Assembly (NCBI GenBank): GCA_028818225.1
Contig: JAPPOG010000062.1
Span: forward strand, 1-64,000
Reading direction: 5' to 3'
Length of the DNA stretch: 64,000 nt
DNA from: Gammaproteobacteria bacterium
Lineage (GTDB): Bacteria; Pseudomonadota; Gammaproteobacteria; Pseudomonadales; Pseudohongiellaceae
Every line of letters begins with the position of its first letter. Position 1 is the first letter of the stretch. Below are positions 60,473 to 64,000 of the stretch, piece after piece. The translations under genes and the position numbers were made by a program. The notes below the pieces were generated by a model. That model made no database searches, was not told the origin of the DNA, and saw only the letters and a program-made list of their open reading frames with translations.

Positions 60473-62161
60473 ATGGCTGGACTTCTCTCCAAAGAACGCA
60501 TTATTGCGCCTGCTGATTACAACCGTTGGCGTGTTCCCGTGGCTTCCGTGGCGATCCATTTATGTATTGGATCTGTCTACGCCTGGAGCATTTACAACCC
60601 TCCCCTCACTCGAGTTCATGGCGTAGTTACCAGCTCGGCCAATGACTGGAGTCTGAGCGCCGTGGTGTGGGTGTTTACCGTTGCCATTGTTTCGCTTGGA
60701 TTAGCTGCGGCATTTGCGGGCAAATGGTTAGAAGAAGCCGGGCCTCGCAAGGTCGGCGTGGTTGCTGCCTGCTGCTGGGGCGGCGGCTACCTGGTGGGTG
60801 CAATAGGAATATTTACTCATCAATTGTGGTTACTGTATTTGGGGTATGGCGTGATTGGAGGAGTCGGCCTCGGCATGGGCTATGTGTCTCCAGTAAGCAC
60901 TCTCATTCGTTGGTTCCCTGATCGGCGCGGTATGGCCACGGGCATGGCCATTATGGGATTTGGTGGTGGCGCCATGATCGGTACGCCCATGAAAGAATTC
61001 TTAATTCGTACTTTCTATCGTGCTCCCGAATATCTTGGAACCGTTGCTGATGTAGACCTGGTAACCGAGGCAGGACGCCGATTCGCGGAAATCGGCGGCA
61101 GCTTAAGAGAAGTGGTTGTAGTCGGTGCTGCGGAAGTCCGGGATATGACTGTACCCGGGCCGGAAGGCGTTTATGTTGTAGAGACAGGCGCTGCAGGGGT
61201 TGGCGAAGCTTTCGTGGTTATTGGACTGATTTATTTAGTAGTCATGTTGCTGGCAGCATTCTCTTATCGGATACCTGCAGAAGGCTGGAAACCTGCAGGA
61301 TGGGTAGAACCAAGCGAAGAAGAAAGAGGCGCATTGATTTCAAGCCACAATGTCCATATCGATGAGGCTCTCAAGACACGGCAGTTTTATCAGTTATGGA
61401 TTGTGCTTTGTTTTAATGTGACGGCTGGTATCGGGGTGCTGGGGGTAGCCCGCACCATGATTACAGAAATATTTGGATCATCGCTGCCCCAGGTGGTGGA
61501 TACTGCTTTTGCTGCAACTTATGTAGTAATGATTAGTGCATTTAACATGGTCGGAAGATTTATCTGGGCCAGCACGTCAGACTACATTGGGAGACGAACC
61601 ACTTATTGGATATTTTTCGCTCTGGGCATTGTTCTCTATCTTTCAGTACCAATAACTGCGCAGCAAGTAAGTGTAAATCCATCGGTTGTCTGGTTAGTTT
61701 ACTTCTACGCAGCAACGATGATTATTTTTACAATGTATGGAGGTGGGTTTGCCACTATCCCTGCCTACCTTGCCGATATTTTTGGCACTAAATATGTAGG
61801 CGGAATTCATGGACGCTTGTTGACGGCATGGAGTACTGCCGGTGTTCTAGGTCCACTGGCAATTACTTCTTTGCGTCAAAACTCGGTTAACAATGCCATT
61901 GATGATCTCGTATCCGTGGTGGATCCATCGGCATTTCAGGCACAGTTCGGTGCCGGCATAGATCAACTGGAAGCACTGGTCGCTTCAAACACCGTAACTA
62001 TTTCCAGATTAATGGAGATTGCCCCTGCTGGAACAACAGACCCAACCAGCAGTCTATATAACTCGACGATGGTATTAATGGCCGCACTGTTGGCTATTGC
62101 TTTGGTAAGCAATGCATTGATGCGACCAGTGGATCCGAAACACCACCTGATAGAAAATTAA
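60473..62161 (+). CDS. OFA-family (oxalate/formate-type) MFS transporter
   Basis: The 562-residue protein has twelve transmembrane segments. The OFA signature is visible: IHLCIGSVYAWSIYNPPLTR at helix 1, GGVGLGMGYVSPVSTLIRWFPDRRGMATGMAIMGFGGGAMIG, and GGGFATIPAYLADIFGTKYVGGIHGRLLTAWSTAGVLGP in the second half. It has an extra loop of roughly 70 residues (about 190-255) between helices and another near 480-530, making it longer than most family members (about 400-430). Members exchange organic anions such as oxalate/formate or import sulfite-like and lactate-type substrates. The substrate is not determined. Confidence 0.88.
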   Translation: MAGLLSKERIIAPADYNRWRVPVASVAIHLCIGSVYAWSIYNPPLTRVHGVVTSSANDWSLSAVVWVFTVAIVSLGLAAAFAGKWLEEAGPRKVGVVAACCWGGGYLVGAIGIFTHQLWLLYLGYGVIGGVGLGMGYVSPVSTLIRWFPDRRGMATGMAIMGFGGGAMIGTPMKEFLIRTFYRAPEYLGTVADVDLVTEAGRRFAEIGGSLREVVVVGAAEVRDMTVPGPEGVYVVETGAAGVGEAFVVIGLIYLVVMLLAAFSYRIPAEGWKPAGWVEPSEEERGALISSHNVHIDEALKTRQFYQLWIVLCFNVTAGIGVLGVARTMITEIFGSSLPQVVDTAFAATYVVMISAFNMVGRFIWASTSDYIGRRTTYWIFFALGIVLYLSVPITAQQVSVNPSVVWLVYFYAATMIIFTMYGGGFATIPAYLADIFGTKYVGGIHGRLLTAWSTAGVLGPLAITSLRQNSVNNAIDDLVSVVDPSAFQAQFGAGIDQLEALVASNTVTISRLMEIAPAGTTDPTSSLYNSTMVLMAALLAIALVSNALMRPVDPKHHLIEN

Positions 62162-62167
62162 GCTGGC

Positions 62168-62383
62168 TTAGGAAAGTAACTCGGCGATTTCTCCCTCGTT
62201 GGGGAATCTGCCGAGCTTATGCTTGGAAAATATGAGCGTACCGTCGCGCTTCACGTCGAAGATACCCCCACCTCCAGCAATTAAAACAGCATCGACTCCA
62301 ACCGCTTCTTTGATTTCAGCCGACACACGGTCAGCATCGGGTTGGTAGTTTCATGCCATGCAATAGGTGATTTCAATTTCCAT
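62168..62383 (-). CDS. SelW-like selenoprotein with in-frame UGA (CxxU)
   Basis: From ATG 62383 (GGGGGTAAAT upstream) the minus strand reads MEIEITYCMA, then TGA (62351-62353), then NYQPDADRVSAEIKEAVGV, DAVLIAGGGGIFDVKRDGTL, IFSKHKLGRFPNEGEIAELLS and TAA. The 71 residues match the SelT/SelW/SelH (Rdx) thioredoxin-like family over their whole length, including the C-x-x-C/U redox motif (C8, U11), GGGGIFDV and a KxGRFP end. The UGA stands exactly where the family has Cys or selenocysteine. A hairpin downstream fits a SECIS. The role is thiol redox, details unknown. The alternative, a Cys-to-stop mutation, cannot be excluded without selA/B/C/D. It converges on the OFA gene with a 6-bp gap. Confidence 0.85.
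62319..62335 (-). promoter_or_regulatory. Putative bacterial SECIS hairpin
   Basis: In the mRNA of the SelW-like gene, GCUGAC pairs with GUCGGC over 6 bp (one U-G pair) around the loop CGUGU. The stem begins 15 bases after the UGA and the loop 21 bases after it. This matches the published bacterial SECIS consensus of a short stem-loop about 16-37 bases downstream with a G among the first two loop positions. Confidence 0.6.
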
Positions 62384-62541
62384 AGGATTTACCCCCAAAT
62401 CATTACTTATTTATTAGACCCCAGTCCCGGAATGTTTGCAAAATCCTGAATAGGGGTGAATATGACACGAATTCCTGGCTCTTTTTCAGGTAACATGTTC
62501 ACGTAACCTACAAATCGTTTCAGTTTAAATGGACATTTACA

Positions 62542-64000
62542 ATGATTCCTTCGAAAACAATGCACTGGCGGTGGCCAGCTATTTTTCTAAGCACCCTCTC
62601 TCTTTCCTGTGCAGCGCAAGAAACGCCGCAGCGATGGTATGAAGAAGGTCGAGCTACAGTTGAGCGCAACCTTTCCTATCGTTATGCCAATACCGAAGTT
62701 CCAATAGCAAAAAATGTAATTTTATTTATCGGTGACGGCATGGGCGTTTCCACGGTTACCGCAGCACGCATACTTGCTGGACAGCTGGAAGGAAATCCTG
62801 GAGAAGAAAACCAATTGTTCTTTGAAACGTTTCCCAATGTTGCACTTTCCAAAACCTATAACACTGATGCGCAAGTTGCAGACTCTGCCGGTACCATGAC
62901 AGCAATGGCGACTGGTATTAAAACTGATCGCGGTATTATCAGCATTAACCAGAATGTCGAAAGAGGTGATTGCGATTCGGTAGCTGGCAATGAATTGCAA
63001 ACTTTTCTGGAAATGGCTGAACAGAAAGGAATGTCTACTGGTGTTGTTAGTACTGCCCGCCTTACTCATGCTACACCGGCTGCAAATTATGCCCATACCA
63101 TGGATCGTGATTTTGAAGATGACCGTGACGCTGAAAACATGCGCAATGCCGGAGATTGCCCGGATATTGCACGGCAGCTAATCGAGTTTATCGACAATGT
63201 ACCCGGCAGTGATGGTATTGAAGTTGCAATGGGTGGAGGTCGCAGAAGCTTTATTCCTCGAACGGATGGGGCAGATCCTGAAACCGGAGGACTGGGAGAG
63301 CGACTGGATGGCAGAAACCTTCCCCAGGAGTGGATTGAAGTTCACGATAATGCTGCGTATGTCTGGAACAAAGCACAGTTCGATGCAATCGACGCACGAA
63401 GCACAGATCATTTATTAGGACTGTTTAATCCATCCCATATGCAATACTCCTACGATACTCCCACCGATAGTGGTGGCGAACCTACACTGACGGAAATGAC
63501 TGCAAAAGCGATCGAAATTGTCAGTAAAAATGAACAGGGTTATTACCTGAACATCGAAGCAGGCAGAATTGATCACGCTCATCATGCGGTAAACCCCTTT
63601 CGCGCTTTACGGGATACCATTGAGTTCGCAAATGCTATTCAAACCGCCACCGAGATGGTTGACCTGAATGAAACCCTGATTATTGTGACTGCCGATCATA
63701 GTCACGTATTTACAATCGCGGGTTATCCAAAACGGGGTAATCCGATATTAGGTAAAGTAGTAGGCCTGGACGCTGCTGGTCAACCAAGAACAGAGCCTAG
63801 TCTTGCGCGGGATGGCCTGCCCTACACTACCCTTGGCTATGCCAACGGTCATGGCTTTGCGGAACTTCCGAACCGAAACACCGCCGATGCTATCTACACA
63901 GTTCCTGTAGAGGAACAGCGTCGTTATGATTTGAGCGAGGTAAACACCGAGCATGAGGGGTTCCATTCTGAATCTCTGATTCCACTAGCGGATGAAACAC
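62542..64000 (+). CDS. PhoA-type alkaline phosphatase, 3' partial
   Basis: The frame is open from ATG 62542 to the right edge, giving 486 codons so far. A signal peptide (about 1-23, ending SCAAQ) precedes NVILFIGDGMGVSTVTAARI, where Asp is a zinc/magnesium ligand. The phosphorylated Ser is S115 in QVADSAGTMTAMATG. Later metal-site segments are RLTHATPAANYAH, NIEAGRIDHAHHA and TADHSHVFT. The enzyme is a periplasmic phosphomonoesterase of the alkaline phosphatase superfamily. An insert region around residues 230-300 is larger than in E. coli PhoA. The C-terminus lies outside the window. Confidence 0.93.
   Translation, partial: MIPSKTMHWRWPAIFLSTLSLSCAAQETPQRWYEEGRATVERNLSYRYANTEVPIAKNVILFIGDGMGVSTVTAARILAGQLEGNPGEENQLFFETFPNVALSKTYNTDAQVADSAGTMTAMATGIKTDRGIISINQNVERGDCDSVAGNELQTFLEMAEQKGMSTGVVSTARLTHATPAANYAHTMDRDFEDDRDAENMRNAGDCPDIARQLIEFIDNVPGSDGIEVAMGGGRRSFIPRTDGADPETGGLGERLDGRNLPQEWIEVHDNAAYVWNKAQFDAIDARSTDHLLGLFNPSHMQYSYDTPTDSGGEPTLTEMTAKAIEIVSKNEQGYYLNIEAGRIDHAHHAVNPFRALRDTIEFANAIQTATEMVDLNETLIIVTADHSHVFTIAGYPKRGNPILGKVVGLDAAGQPRTEPSLARDGLPYTTLGYANGHGFAELPNRNTADAIYTVPVEEQRRYDLSEVNTEHEGFHSESLIPLADET

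Overview
The window reads as a chromosome segment of a free-living aerobic Gram-negative heterotroph, most likely a gammaproteobacterium and plausibly marine. This is inferred from gene content: YaiI, EmrE-like, HemH, PcaCHGB/PobA, a TonB-dependent receptor, SoxC-type sulfite dehydrogenase, and many Sec, Tat and lipoprotein export signals. No rRNA, tRNA, CRISPR array, prophage, integrase or transposase was seen. Genes are short-spaced, lie on both strands and include very few regulators. Both window edges cut a gene: a gamma-glutamyltransferase on the left and a PhoA-type alkaline phosphatase on the right.

Layout. 0-8.3 kb: exported hydrolases (gamma-glutamyltransferase, two serine hydrolases of the beta-lactamase/PBP fold, an acetamidase/formamidase homologue), YaiI, an orphan TAXI solute-binding lipoprotein, and an exact 817-bp tandem duplication (6684-8317). 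8.2-16.2 kb: a TonB receptor, then a secreted CxxCH protein with terpenoid-cyclase-like repeats beside a cysteine-free PQQ dehydrogenase, a Tat-exported epoxide-hydrolase-like enzyme and a DUF6152 protein. 16.3-20.7 kb: the protocatechuate branch pcaC-pcaH-pcaG-pcaB, divergent from pobA, which would take 4-hydroxybenzoate through protocatechuate to beta-ketoadipate enol-lactone. 21-26 kb: hemH, a three-module haem/copper monooxygenase-like protein, a secreted tyrosine-phosphatase-like protein and a DmeF-type metal exporter. 26-36.7 kb: a minus-strand run of exported hydrolases (amidohydrolase, penicillin acylase, metallo-beta-lactamase fold, PhoD-like), an EmrE-type pump, a FecR-domain protein and an HHIP-like sugar dehydrogenase. 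37-55 kb: mixed catabolic genes (enoyl-CoA hydratase, thiolase-like protein, SDR, ALDH, GMC oxidoreductase, GST, esterases) plus a PhyH/ModF-like pair. 55-62 kb: a secreted TPR protein, SoxC with a short haem c partner, an ETHE1-type persulfide dioxygenase, cytochrome b561 and an OFA-type transporter, together suggesting sulfite/persulfide oxidation.

The most notable items do not appear as ordinary open reading frames. At 62168-62383 (minus) lies a 71-residue SelW-like gene whose C-x-x-U motif is written with an in-frame TGA, followed by a hairpin at the spacing of a bacterial SECIS element. Decayed or truncated genes are scattered through the accessory part: a glutathione S-transferase remnant (31644-31799), an SDR remnant (45953-46114), an enoyl-CoA hydratase stub (52076-52336) and a DUF5946 stub (32205-32474). 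Two small membrane proteins (3525-3683 and 20695-20820) are also present.
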